Source of the DNA: Candidatus Guanabacterium sedimentis
GTDB lineage: Bacteria > Acidobacteriota > B3-B38 > Guanabaribacteriales > B3-B38
Direction: 5' to 3'
DNA: 32,358 nt
NCBI GenBank assembly: GCA_902505605.1
Contig: CABWKN010000024.1
Span: 1-32,358 of the forward strand
The position numbers and the translations under genes are program-made. Positions 24,659 through 32,358 of the stretch are shown piece after piece (position 1 is the stretch's first letter; each line of letters opens with the position of its first letter). The notes below the pieces were generated by a model. That model was not told where the DNA came from, ran no database searches, and saw nothing but the letters and a program-made list of their open reading frames with translations.

Positions 24659-25834
24659 ATGCTAAAAAAGTATAAAATCTACTTCATCATCGCCTCTGTC
24701 TGCTTGATTACCTTTACTCTGCTGGGAATGATAGCGGGCAGGGTGCTGCTGAACGAGCAAACTTACAAAAACCTGGCTATTTTGACCGAGGTTCTGGAAC
24801 TGGTGGAGAAAAACTATGTGGAGCCGGTCGACCTCCGAAAGCTCTACCGCGGCGCGCTAAACGGACTGATGGAGAGCCTGGACCCCGAGTGCACCTACCT
24901 GACGCCGGAAGAATATCAGACGCTCCTCAGTTCCCCCGAGGAAGCGCCCGGGAATATTGGGGTGGAGATCAATAAAAAATCGGGCTTTGATTACGCCCGT
25001 ATCATCAGAGTACTGCCGAACTCCCCGGCCGAGAGAGAGGGGCTGCAACCAGGCGACTGGCTGAGGGCAGTCGACCGCCTCTCCACCCAGAAGCTCTCCC
25101 TGTGGAGCATAAGGAGGAAGCTGCGGGGACCCATCGACTCATCCGTTATTCTGTCCATAACGAAAAAGGAGAAGAGGGAGGTAGAGAAGGTCATCCTGAA
25201 AAGAGAGAAAGTTTCCCCGGAAAGGGTCTCCTATCGGGTATTTGAGGAAGGGATTGGTTACCTCAGAATACCGAACTTCCTCCCCGGAGTGTCCGACTCG
25301 GTCGCTCAAGAGCTCCAGAGCTTGCAGGAAAGCGGGGTTGCCTCTCTGTTAATAGACCTGCGGGGAGACATCCGTGGCCAGTTAGACGAGGTAATTGCCA
25401 TAGCCGATATGCTTCTGGACCGGGGGGAGATAACCTCTCTCAAGATGCCCGGGGGGACAGAACGGAGCTACCCGGCAAAGGAGGAGACTACCCTTTATCG
25501 GGGAAAACTCTTCCTGCTGGTGAATGGCGATACCTGCAACTGGGGCGAGATATTGGCTGCCGCTATCAAGGACAATAAGCGTGGGGAGCTCATCGGCGAG
25601 AAGACCTTCGGTCGGGGCTCCTTACAGAAGATAATCCCCCTGGAAGACGGCTCTGCGCTGAGGCTCTCGGTGGGGATGTTCCTTACTCCCGAAAAAGCCC
25701 CCATTGAGGGGAAGGGGGTAACACCCGACCTTTCCCTCACCCAGAGAAAGTTAAAGGAGATAGCGGAGAGGAGGTTTGTCCCCGACGACCCTCAACTCAA
25801 TAAGGTTCTCTCCTATATAGCCACCGGACAATAA
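24659..25834 (+). CDS. CtpA-like S41 protein lacking catalytic Ser and Lys (probable pseudo-protease)
   Basis: A 391-residue protein with an N-terminal membrane anchor (about 8-30), a helical cap, a PDZ domain (about 99-185) and an S41 core (about 190-375). The core sequence LFLLVNGDTCNWGEILAAAIKDNKRGELIGEKTFGRGS aligns plainly with the CtpA active site LVN-G-SASASEI...GEKTFGKGS, but the nucleophile Ser is Asn294 and the general-base Lys is Arg319. Their spacing of 25 residues is the same as Ser-Lys in E. coli Tsp. The NPGG segment is also altered (GDIRG). The rest of the protein is intact and full length, so this looks like a retained non-catalytic relative, perhaps a scaffold or amidase regulator with its EnvC-like neighbour. 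That role is inferred. GGAG is upstream of the ATG. Confidence 0.88.
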   Translation: MLKKYKIYFIIASVCLITFTLLGMIAGRVLLNEQTYKNLAILTEVLELVEKNYVEPVDLRKLYRGALNGLMESLDPECTYLTPEEYQTLLSSPEEAPGNIGVEINKKSGFDYARIIRVLPNSPAEREGLQPGDWLRAVDRLSTQKLSLWSIRRKLRGPIDSSVILSITKKEKREVEKVILKREKVSPERVSYRVFEEGIGYLRIPNFLPGVSDSVAQELQSLQESGVASLLIDLRGDIRGQLDEVIAIADMLLDRGEITSLKMPGGTERSYPAKEETTLYRGKLFLLVNGDTCNWGEILAAAIKDNKRGELIGEKTFGRGSLQKIIPLEDGSALRLSVGMFLTPEKAPIEGKGVTPDLSLTQRKLKEIAERRFVPDDPQLNKVLSYIATGQ

Positions 25835-25869
25835 AAAGCTGAAATAGGGCTGCTATAGGAATTAATCAC

Positions 25870-27054
25870 ATGGTTAAAAAGCCTACCAGGTCCAGCAGAA
25901 AGGTTAGTCAAAGGAAGGTTCTAAAGAGAAAGAACCCCTTTAACAATTGGGTTCTGCTGGTCTATCTCATCGGTCTGCTGGGGGTGGGAGTCTTTCTGCT
26001 GCACTCCTTTAAGCCAGCTAATAAGGATACCGCAGTCGAAGGCACACTCCCCTCATCTGCTGCTCTCACTGAAGATACCCCTCATAGCTCTCTCCCCTCT
26101 CCTCTTCAGGAAGAGCTCTCCCTCGTGGGGATAAGAGAGAATGACATTGAACTCAGCAGTGGAACAGAGGAGGGAGAAGCCCCTATCCCCTGCAACATAG
26201 CGGTGGATGAAAAAGCTGACCTTAACCTCCTTTATCAGAGGCTGAAGCGGAGGGCTGACATGGAGGGTTGGGAGCTAAGGGGTAAAACCTTCCATAGAGA
26301 AGAAAAGAGCTTAACCCTCTCTCTGGAGGCCTGGCTCAACTCTGGGCTCGGCTACCATCTCCACTTCCGAAAACCCATCAGCAAAGCAGCACCGGCAAGG
26401 GTGGCTATCATTATTGACGATATAGGCTCCAGCATCACCCTGCTCCAATCACTGCTTACGGTGGAGCAGCCCCTGACATTATCTATCATTCCCAATCTCC
26501 CTTACTCTGCCGAGGCAGCCAGGCTGGGCCACCGTAAGGGATGGGATATTATGCTGCATCTGCCTATGGAGCCCGACGATTATCCTTACACCAACCCGGG
26601 TCAAGGAGCCATCCTCTCCTCCATGAGCCAATCCGAGGTGGAACAGATTATTGAGGATGATGTTTACTCTATCCCCTATGTGAAGGGGATGAACAACCAT
26701 ATGGGCTCTCGCATCACCCGCGACCGCGAAGCCATTTCCAGAGTGCTGGCATGCGTCCGCAAGCATCGGCTATTCTTTATCGACAGCCGCACCAGCGAAG
26801 ACTCTATCGCCTATGAGGTTGCCCACAATATGAATATCCCCGCTGCCGCCCGCACCATCTTCATTGACGAGGTAGCCGACCTCAACCACAGCAAGCAACA
26901 GCTGTTAAAATCAGGTGAGCTGGCTCAATTAAACGGCTATGCCGTATGTATCGGGCACATATATCCCTCCACCATCGAAGCCTTGAAAATAACTCTTCCC
27001 ATTTTACAGAAGAAGGGGGTGAAGCTGGTATTTGCCTCTGAGGTCGTCCAGTGA
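25870..27054 (+). CDS. divergent polysaccharide deacetylase family protein (YibQ/DUF610)
   Basis: A 394-residue protein with a basic N-terminus and a membrane anchor (about 27-47), a Ser/Pro/Glu-rich linker and a small wing-like region (110-165). The divergent NodB domain then runs from about 175 to the end. Domain motifs are VAIIIDDIGSS (D183-D184), MLHLPMEP, MNNHMGSRIT, FFIDSRTSE and CIGHIYPSTI. In many bacteria this family directly follows envC and ctpA, as here, which supports a shared role in peptidoglycan remodelling or division. Its substrate is unknown. It starts 36 bases after the S41 gene. Confidence 0.92.
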   Translation: MVKKPTRSSRKVSQRKVLKRKNPFNNWVLLVYLIGLLGVGVFLLHSFKPANKDTAVEGTLPSSAALTEDTPHSSLPSPLQEELSLVGIRENDIELSSGTEEGEAPIPCNIAVDEKADLNLLYQRLKRRADMEGWELRGKTFHREEKSLTLSLEAWLNSGLGYHLHFRKPISKAAPARVAIIIDDIGSSITLLQSLLTVEQPLTLSIIPNLPYSAEAARLGHRKGWDIMLHLPMEPDDYPYTNPGQGAILSSMSQSEVEQIIEDDVYSIPYVKGMNNHMGSRITRDREAISRVLACVRKHRLFFIDSRTSEDSIAYEVAHNMNIPAAARTIFIDEVADLNHSKQQLLKSGELAQLNGYAVCIGHIYPSTIEALKITLPILQKKGVKLVFASEVVQ

Positions 27055-27095
27055 GGTAGCTTAAATGCAATTAACCTCCTCCACGGAAAAGAGCG

Positions 27096-27536
27096 ATGCC
27101 CATTAAAATCAAACTCTCCTTCTTCAGATATCGCCGCAAAACGACTTTAATAGTGGGGATTGCTCTTATCGTGGCGGGGATTACTACTTATCTTCTTCTG
27201 CCAGCCTCTGCTCCAGCCCCCACCGAGGGAGCTCCTGATGAGCAGGAGGAGTCGGGTCCTCCTTCACGAATCCGCTCCCTCGGAAGGGCTATAAAAGCCT
27301 GGTTCCAGCGCATCAGCGATAGCATAAAAAACTCCTTTTCCTATCTGGGCGATTTCATAGCCAATGTGCTTATGCCTCGCCTCTCTCCGCAGCAGAGGGA
27401 AAGGCTGTATAGCGTTATGCAAACTGCCAGCAGGATAAAGGAGTTTCTCAGTTCTAATTTCTATCTCATACTTACCATGATGGTTGTGGGAGTGGTAGCC
27501 TATATCGGCATTAAAAGATATAAAAGAAAAGCGTAG
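27096..27536 (+). CDS. small two-helix membrane protein, unknown function
   Basis: A 146-residue protein not recognised. A basic N-terminus precedes a first membrane helix (about 17-36, TTLIVGIALIVAGITTYLLL). A Pro/Glu-rich linker (APAPTEGAPDEQEES), an amphipathic middle (about 55-115) and a second helix (about 120-139, FYLILTMMVVGVVAYIGI) follow, with a very basic C-terminal tail. It lies 41 bases after the yibQ-like gene on the same strand, within the envelope cluster. A weak GGAAAAGAG precedes the ATG. Confidence 0.65.
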   Translation: MPIKIKLSFFRYRRKTTLIVGIALIVAGITTYLLLPASAPAPTEGAPDEQEESGPPSRIRSLGRAIKAWFQRISDSIKNSFSYLGDFIANVLMPRLSPQQRERLYSVMQTASRIKEFLSSNFYLILTMMVVGVVAYIGIKRYKRKA

Positions 27537-27587
27537 CTTCCTGGTGCAAATAAACAACAAAGTGCCCATTAGAGGGAAAAACCACCT

Positions 27588-27776
27588 ATGCAAGCCTTTG
27601 GAGTAAGGGTAGTCTGGCTTTCGCTGGGAATCATCCTCTGCTATCTCCTGCTCCATCTTCTCCTATCAATAAGCCACAAAGAGGAAAACCAGCTGCGGAA
27701 GCTCATTGACTCCCGGATTGAGCGAATAAGGGAGCTCCGCCGAAAGATTATCCTCAAAAAGAGGCACAGATGCTGA
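27588..27776 (+). CDS. small single-helix membrane protein, unknown function
   Basis: A 62-residue protein with one N-terminal membrane helix (about 8-29, VVWLSLGIILCYLLLHLLL) and a strongly basic, helical C-terminus (IERIRELRRKIILKKRHRC) ending in Cys. GAGGG lies upstream of ATG 27588. Its stop overlaps the start of the next gene by seven bases, so the two are coupled. I do not recognise a family. Confidence 0.55.
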   Translation: MQAFGVRVVWLSLGIILCYLLLHLLLSISHKEENQLRKLIDSRIERIRELRRKIILKKRHRC

Positions 27777-28129
27777 GAAGAGCTCTGCTGAGGATTTTGA
27801 TAAACTCTCTGGCTCTCTATTTAGCCGCTCGCTGGGTCAGCGGGATTGGCTTTGATGGTGAGTGGTGGGAGCTGCTGCTGGCAGGTCTGGTGCTTTCGGT
27901 CTTTAATCTGATACTGCGACCCATTCTCCTCCTGGTCACCTTTCCTCTGCTCATAATCACACTGGGACTATTTTACTTTGTAGTAAACGGGATTATCCTT
28001 TACCTCCTCCCATTTTTTATTCCTGGCTTCTGGGTGGAAGGCATAGTGCCCGCCATCATCGGCGCCCTGGCAATCAGTCTGGTCAACCTCATTCTCAACT
28101 GGCTTATAAAACCAAAGAAGCAGCCTTGA
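27770..28129 (+). CDS. four-helix membrane protein, mycobacterial phage holin-like family (PF04020-type)
   Basis: A 119-residue protein almost wholly made of four membrane helices. The conserved features of this family are the N-terminal ILINSLALYLAARWVSGI, the motif SVFNLILRPILLLVTFPL, the LYFVVNG-like LFYFVVNGIILYLLPFFIPGF and the final helix SLVNLILNWL. The family is widespread in bacterial chromosomes. The name holin reflects a database label rather than shown lysis function. It overlaps the preceding small gene and is the last of the plus-strand envelope run. Confidence 0.88.
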   Translation: MLRRALLRILINSLALYLAARWVSGIGFDGEWWELLLAGLVLSVFNLILRPILLLVTFPLLIITLGLFYFVVNGIILYLLPFFIPGFWVEGIVPAIIGALAISLVNLILNWLIKPKKQP

Positions 28130-28143
28130 GGGTTTATTCTACC

Positions 28144-28172
28144 TTTACTTTTTCCCTCACCTGTGGTATAAA
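28144..28172 (+). promoter_or_regulatory. possible promoter of the helicase gene
   Basis: TTTACT (28144-28149), a 17-base spacer and TATAAA (28167-28172), about 80 bases upstream of ATG 28255. No clear Shine-Dalgarno sequence is present before that ATG. Confidence 0.45.
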
Positions 28173-28254
28173 AATCTCAGCCGGAGGATTGACAGCCGCT
28201 CTTCTTTAGACCAGTAGCCGGGAAACAAAATTTATACCATTTAATGTAAACAAC

Positions 28255-31200
28255 ATGGCTAAGCTAAGCTCTACCAGGTGGGAGACGGATTTCAGCACTC
28301 TCGATGAGGTGCAGAGACGGGCAATCATTGAATTTGACGGACCCCAGATGGTCATAGGGGGACCGGGGACGGGCAAGACGCGCACTCTCTCTCTGATGGT
28401 TTCTTATCTGCTCACCCAGAAGCAAGTCCCTCGTAGAAACATTTTGGGTCTAACCTTCTCCTCAAGGATGGCTGAGCAGTGGCGGGAGAAGGTGAATGAG
28501 TACATAACAGAGAGCTACGATGAGCTGTGGATTTATACTTTTCACGGCTTTTGCCAGAGGCTCCTCAGAGATAACAGCCTTGCAGCGGGGATTCCCGCTC
28601 ACCCCCCCATCCTCGGTGACTTCGAAGAATGGCTTTTCATCCATCAGTTTCTCAAGAGAGAGCTTCCCGCTATCGGGCTGACCAGCTATCTGCAAGGGGT
28701 AGTGGAGAAGGCGGGCTTTGCCATCAAGCTGCGGGAGTTTATCCGTCTACTCAAGCAGAACCTTATAGACCCCGCCGATTTTCAGCAAATGGTGAGCGGC
28801 TTCTCTCCCTCCACTCCCCCGGAAGAATCGCTGAAGCGCAAGCTCACCGACCTCGCCCGCCTTTACTCAGCCCTTCAGAAGGAGATGGAGAGATGCCGCT
28901 ACCTCGACTTTCCGGACCTGGTGCGGAGAACCGTGAGGCTGCTGGAAGAACAACCCCGGGTCCGACGGGACTATCAGGAGAGGTTTGGCTATATCATCGT
29001 CGATGAGTTTCAGGAGGTTGACCCCTCTCAGTTCCGTCTGCTCACCCTGCTGACCCGGGAAAACGAGAACCCTCGCATATGCGTGGCAGGGGACCCGGAG
29101 CAAGCCATCTTCAAATTCAGAGGAGGCGACCCTTCTCACATCGTCTCCGTCAATGGGGAAAAGCCCCGCTTCCTCAAGCGCTATACCCGGGCCAGGGTCA
29201 TAACCTTATCCCGCTCCTACCGCTGTCCCCCCGAGCTCCTCCATATAGTGGAGCGTCTGGAGAAAAGGGCGAGCCCCGGAGCGCATGAGGCTCCGCCGGG
29301 GGATGCGGTTGTTATGGCTGCCGAGCCGACCCCCATTGACGAAGCCTTCTTCATCGCCCGTCAGATAAAAAAGCATCTCCTCGAGGCGCACGACCGGCAG
29401 GGGGAAGCTGGGTTACGCTACAGCGACTTTGCCGTCCTGCTTCGCCGCCTCTCCCCCCTGGCAAAGCCGCTGGAGGAAGCCCTCGGCTATCATCATATCC
29501 CCTATCAGATAATCGGGGGCAGCACCTTTCATAAGGACAAAGGGGTGAGTTTCATCATCTCCTACCTCAAAGCCTTAGACTCTCCCGATGAGGGAGAACA
29601 TTTCAGACACCTCCTCCACTCCCCGGCGTCAGCGCTCCATCCTCAGATGCTCCACCGGCTGGAAGCCTCCCGGGGGAGGGATGGAGCGAGTCTGTTCCGC
29701 TACCTTCAAGGGTTGACCTGGTGGCTGAACACCGATTACCCCGACCTGTTTCCCCTTAAAAAGGACTACATAAGCCAGACCCCTCCTGTCCCTCGCCCCC
29801 CGATATTAAATCGCCTGGAGGAGGATGAATCCTATGGGGAATTCTTCCGTCAGTTGTTCCACTTTATGCGCTCCTTTCTTATGCTGGAAAGGGAGAAAGA
29901 CATCCTGCCACTGCCCACCCTGATACACCGCATCCTGAACCGCAGCGGGCTGCTGGCCTACCTGGTGAGCTCCACCGACCGGGAGGAGTCTCATTCCACC
30001 ACTGCCCGGGATTCCCTGCGGCATGTGCGTCAGTTCACCACCATGGTGCAGGAGTTTACCGAGGTGTTAGCCGCCCTCCAGCGGAAGCCCCCGACATTCA
30101 AGGAGTTCGTCTACCAGATTGACGAGCTGGTAAGCCACTTCGCCACCGAAGCCTCCGGTGACCGCCCCGAAAAAGAGGAGGAAGCGGTGAGGGTGATGAC
30201 CATCCACCAGACGAAGGGGAGGCAGTTCCCCATCATCTTCATCCCGGGACTGATGGAGGAGAGTTTCCCCCTCCGCCTCCGCGGGGATGAGCTGCTCACC
30301 GCCGACGAGCTGGAGAGGCTAAAAGAGCTCTATCCCGCTTTCTACCACCCTTATCCTTGCAGCGATGAGGAACACTACCGGGAAGAGCGCCGACTTCTGC
30401 GGGCGGGAATGACCAAATCTCAACAGAGGGTCTATCTTACCTACTCTCAGAAGAGCACCCTGTTTCCCCTTCTCCCCTCTCGCTTCCTGCACCTGCTGAA
30501 TAACAACCTCCCCCTTGACGAGGAGAGCTGCCACAAGTCGGGGCTCCGTTTTCTGCAGAACACCGCCATCAGCCAGACAAGGGAGGTCGCTGGCATCGGT
30601 GAAATACTCTCCTCAGCGGACTTAGGACGCTACCTCCTCTCCCGAAAGACGCCGTTCAAACGAGAGGCAGTGGATGAGCTCGCTCGGTTGGCGAAGAAGT
30701 TGGAACCTCCTCAAAGGGATGGGCTCAGGGTGGTGTCGGTTTCCGGCATAGCTGAGCTCTTATCGGATGTCCGCCCTCTTTCTATCCCCCCGGAAGAGGC
30801 GCCACTTCCCCTGCAGCAGGAGGAGCTCACCTTCACCACCTGGATGCTGGAGAGCTACCTCACCTGCCCCCGCAAAGCCCTCTACTCCGCCATCCTGAAC
30901 ATTCCCTCCCCGCCAGATTCGCAACACGCCTGGCATCGCTTGGTCAGGGAGGTGATAAACCTCCTTAACATCCCCTATATGAGGGAGTCTCTGCAAAAAG
31001 CTCCCGACATTCAGAGGACGGAGAGGCTCGGCTCCCTTATAGATGAGCTGTGGCGTCAGGCATTGGAAGAGCGCTCCCTCCCCCTGCCCGACCCGATGAC
31101 ATATACCGAAGCCGAGATAAGGGAGATTATCAATTCCTATGTGGAGGAGGTCTTTCTCCCCCATCTTCACCTTCCTTGCCTGGCATCACGGGATACCTTC

Positions 31201-31728
31201 TCCTTCAAGTACCAGGGCTATCCTTTCAGGGTGAGGGTGGACGGGGTGATGATGGACGACAACGGGAAGGTGGTAATCCTGAACCACGCTCTGCGCAGGC
31301 GCCTGACAAAATCTACCGAAGCCAGAGGGTTGGCCCGGGGGATGCTGGGCTCGGTCACCTCCAGCGGCAGAGAGCAACCTCCGCTCCGCCTCCACCCGGT
31401 TTTAGCCCGGCTGGCTGTGCGGGAGGGAGTAACCGCAGGAGGGTTGAAGCTCGACCGGCAGGCGGGCTACTATATCCAATACTTCTCCCAGGATACAGAG
31501 GGAAGAATAAAATGGTCTGCAGCGGTGCTCTGCTTTCCCGGCTTCTCCACCGATGAGGAAGACTACTATTGCCTCTCAGGGGATGAGCTTCAGCAGGTGG
31601 AAGCCACCATCCTGGAATGCTGTTCTCTCATCAAACAGGGCTCCTTCCCCGCCAGCCCCTCGCCAGCAGCCCAGGATACCTGCCAGGGATACTGGGGCTG
31701 CCCCTATGAAGCTATGTGCCGCAGTTAA
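28255..31728 (+). CDS. UvrD/PcrA-type superfamily 1 helicase with C-terminal RecB-like/4Fe-4S domain
   Basis: A 1157-residue protein. It has helicase motifs in order: LDEVQRRAI (Q motif), Walker A GGPGTGKT (35-42), TFHGFCQRLLR, DEFQE (250-254), GDPEQAIFKFRGGD, LSRSYRCP, VMTIHQTKGRQFPIIFIPGL (from about 647) and RRLLRAGMTKSQQRVYLTYS. A RecB-like nuclease region follows from about 860. It has the four-Cys iron-sulfur set of AddB-type nucleases (C871, C1143, C1149, C1155). The nuclease site looks degraded: the RVDGVM Asp (996) remains, but the D-x-K position reads I-L-N (1008-1010). It is therefore probably an ATP-driven 3'-5' translocase with a structural, non-cutting iron-sulfur domain. DNA repair or recombination is the inferred role. 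No AddA/AddB partner is adjacent. Confidence 0.92.
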   Translation: MAKLSSTRWETDFSTLDEVQRRAIIEFDGPQMVIGGPGTGKTRTLSLMVSYLLTQKQVPRRNILGLTFSSRMAEQWREKVNEYITESYDELWIYTFHGFCQRLLRDNSLAAGIPAHPPILGDFEEWLFIHQFLKRELPAIGLTSYLQGVVEKAGFAIKLREFIRLLKQNLIDPADFQQMVSGFSPSTPPEESLKRKLTDLARLYSALQKEMERCRYLDFPDLVRRTVRLLEEQPRVRRDYQERFGYIIVDEFQEVDPSQFRLLTLLTRENENPRICVAGDPEQAIFKFRGGDPSHIVSVNGEKPRFLKRYTRARVITLSRSYRCPPELLHIVERLEKRASPGAHEAPPGDAVVMAAEPTPIDEAFFIARQIKKHLLEAHDRQGEAGLRYSDFAVLLRRLSPLAKPLEEALGYHHIPYQIIGGSTFHKDKGVSFIISYLKALDSPDEGEHFRHLLHSPASALHPQMLHRLEASRGRDGASLFRYLQGLTWWLNTDYPDLFPLKKDYISQTPPVPRPPILNRLEEDESYGEFFRQLFHFMRSFLMLEREKDILPLPTLIHRILNRSGLLAYLVSSTDREESHSTTARDSLRHVRQFTTMVQEFTEVLAALQRKPPTFKEFVYQIDELVSHFATEASGDRPEKEEEAVRVMTIHQTKGRQFPIIFIPGLMEESFPLRLRGDELLTADELERLKELYPAFYHPYPCSDEEHYREERRLLRAGMTKSQQRVYLTYSQKSTLFPLLPSRFLHLLNNNLPLDEESCHKSGLRFLQNTAISQTREVAGIGEILSSADLGRYLLSRKTPFKREAVDELARLAKKLEPPQRDGLRVVSVSGIAELLSDVRPLSIPPEEAPLPLQQEELTFTTWMLESYLTCPRKALYSAILNIPSPPDSQHAWHRLVREVINLLNIPYMRESLQKAPDIQRTERLGSLIDELWRQALEERSLPLPDPMTYTEAEIREIINSYVEEVFLPHLHLPCLASRDTFSFKYQGYPFRVRVDGVMMDDNGKVVILNHALRRRLTKSTEARGLARGMLGSVTSSGREQPPLRLHPVLARLAVREGVTAGGLKLDRQAGYYIQYFSQDTEGRIKWSAAVLCFPGFSTDEEDYYCLSGDELQQVEATILECCSLIKQGSFPASPSPAAQDTCQGYWGCPYEAMCRS

Positions 31729-31793
31729 ATGAACTCAACCATTCACCAAGAGAAGATATGAGGATGCAAGCATATTCATCGAACGACCTCACT

Positions 31794-32112
31794 TTTAAGA
31801 GGTATTTTAAGGTTACTGGTGTTGACATTACTAAAGATATACTCAATCTGTTAAAAAACTCGATCCCGATGCAATATATCATAAAGGAGATATGCGTACC
31901 ATACGTATGAATCAACATTTATTTATGTGATCCGGTGCAGAGGCGAACTCGATATTCATACCGACCATCACCTATGCGGTATTTTTAAGATGAAGACCTG
32001 GCACGACCTTTTGAAAGAAGTAGGATTTGAAGTAAAACAAATGAAGTTGGAACATTCCATCTTTGCCAAGGGTGAATACCTTCCCCTGCTGGTTTGTATT
32101 AAACCGTTATGA
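31794..32112 (+). pseudogene. deleted and frameshifted class I SAM-dependent methyltransferase remnant
   Basis: Three short pieces in different frames spell methyltransferase parts. RYFKVTGVDITKDILNLLK (from about 31801) is the strand-2 acidic loop. In another frame, DPDAIYHKGDMRTIRM (about 31860-31908) is the following GDMR motif; a single extra A in the A6 tract near 31855 would join them. In a third frame, TFIYVIRCRGELDIHTDHH...GIFKMKTWHDLLKEVGFEV, ending at 32112, is the C-terminus. The glycine-rich motif I and about 100 internal residues are missing. The region is AT-richer than the helicase gene before it. It is best read as genomic decay of a former methyltransferase gene. Confidence 0.6.
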
Positions 32113-32198
32113 ATATATTATTGTACTTCAGACAATACGGGTTTTGCAGCTCACCGCATTTGACCAATTGCTTTCGTCCTTCGTAAAGCCTGGAGCCA

Positions 32199-32358
32199 AT
32201 AGATGAATGAGGTAAAAAGAATGGAGTATAGAAAAAAGAGCTTCACCCCGGACCGCGACCAACTGCGGGCTATCAATGCCGGGATAGACCAGCCGCTGGC
32301 CATAGCCGCCGGTCCGGGCACCGGGAAGACTGTTTAGCTGTCATAGTATAGATGAATG
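32199..32358. repeat. 11-bp direct repeat ending at the window edge
   Basis: ATAGATGAATG occurs at 32199-32209 and again at 32348-32358, bracketing the helicase stub. It may be chance, a short-repeat rearrangement scar or an assembly edge effect. Confidence 0.3.
32221..32337 (+). pseudogene. N-terminal stub of a second UvrD-like helicase
   Basis: ATG 32221 follows GAGG at a good spacing and opens a frame of 38 residues. It reads FTPDRDQLRAINAG, then PLAIAAGPGTGKT, the Q motif and Walker A of a UvrD/RecB-like helicase, then Val and a TAG at 32335-32337. The bases after the stop do not continue the helicase in any frame within the 21 bases left. It is therefore a truncated gene or a junction artefact at the end of the sequence. 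Confidence 0.6.

Noticed and set aside
1-32358. CRISPR array, insertion sequence or complete prophage
   Set aside because: No regularly spaced repeats, transposase motifs, terminal inverted repeats or phage gene clusters were seen; the BNR gene and the decayed right end are the only hints of foreign DNA.

Overview
The window looks like chromosomal DNA from an uncultured, probably anaerobic, diderm (two-membrane) bacterium that decodes UGA as selenocysteine. Diderm: a signal-peptide beta-barrel protein, a TatA/TatB-like/TatC set, and an EnvC-CtpA-YibQ type envelope cluster. Anaerobic: two 2-hydroxyacyl-CoA-dehydratase/benzoyl-CoA-reductase type activase genes beside a sigma-54 activator. Selenocysteine: a selB gene plus a secreted protein with an in-frame UGA in an EPCG-Sec motif. 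The phylum cannot be named from the sequence alone.

Layout. 1-2.1 kb: a lower-GC BNR-repeat protein with a phage-structural-like N-terminus (minus). 2.1-3.5 kb: regulatory gap, then the selenoprotein gene (plus). 3.5-4.6 kb: tatB-like and tatC (minus) behind their own promoter. 4.7-9.0 kb: a two-gene acyl-CoA dehydratase activase operon (minus) with an exact GG-N10-GC sigma-54 promoter. 9.0-9.3 kb: a divergent control region with candidate activator sites. 9.3-12.3 kb: a GAF-GAF-AAA+-Fis sigma-54 activator and a proline dehydrogenase (plus). 12.4-14.3 kb: rmuC-smpB-small unknown gene (minus). 14.4-15.0 kb: folK (plus). 15.1-15.9 kb: beta-barrel protein and tatA (minus). 16.1-21.05 kb: polysaccharide deacetylase, pgi and selB (minus), one probable operon. 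21.2-28.1 kb: a long plus-strand run of frameshifted thiolase, hbd, envC-like, ctpA-like, yibQ-like and three small membrane-protein genes. 28.25-31.7 kb: a UvrD-type helicase with a C-terminal RecB-like/iron-sulfur domain. 31.8-32.36 kb: a decayed tail with a deleted, frameshifted methyltransferase and a second helicase stub that stops just after its Walker A motif.

How the genes fit together. The activase operon, its divergent sigma-54 activator and the thiolase/hbd pair point to anaerobic acyl-CoA chemistry. SelB supplies the elongation factor needed to make the selenoprotein, although selA, selC and selD are not here. The envelope cluster is unusual. The EnvC-like protein lacks the C-terminal HxH zinc ligands, as E. 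coli EnvC does. The adjacent S41 (CtpA-like) protein has Asn and Arg where the catalytic Ser and Lys should be. Together they look like a non-catalytic regulatory pair.

The most noteworthy items are the CG-Sec redox variant of a metallophosphatase-like fold that has lost its metal ligands, the sigma-54 divergent control region, and the catalytically dead S41 protein.
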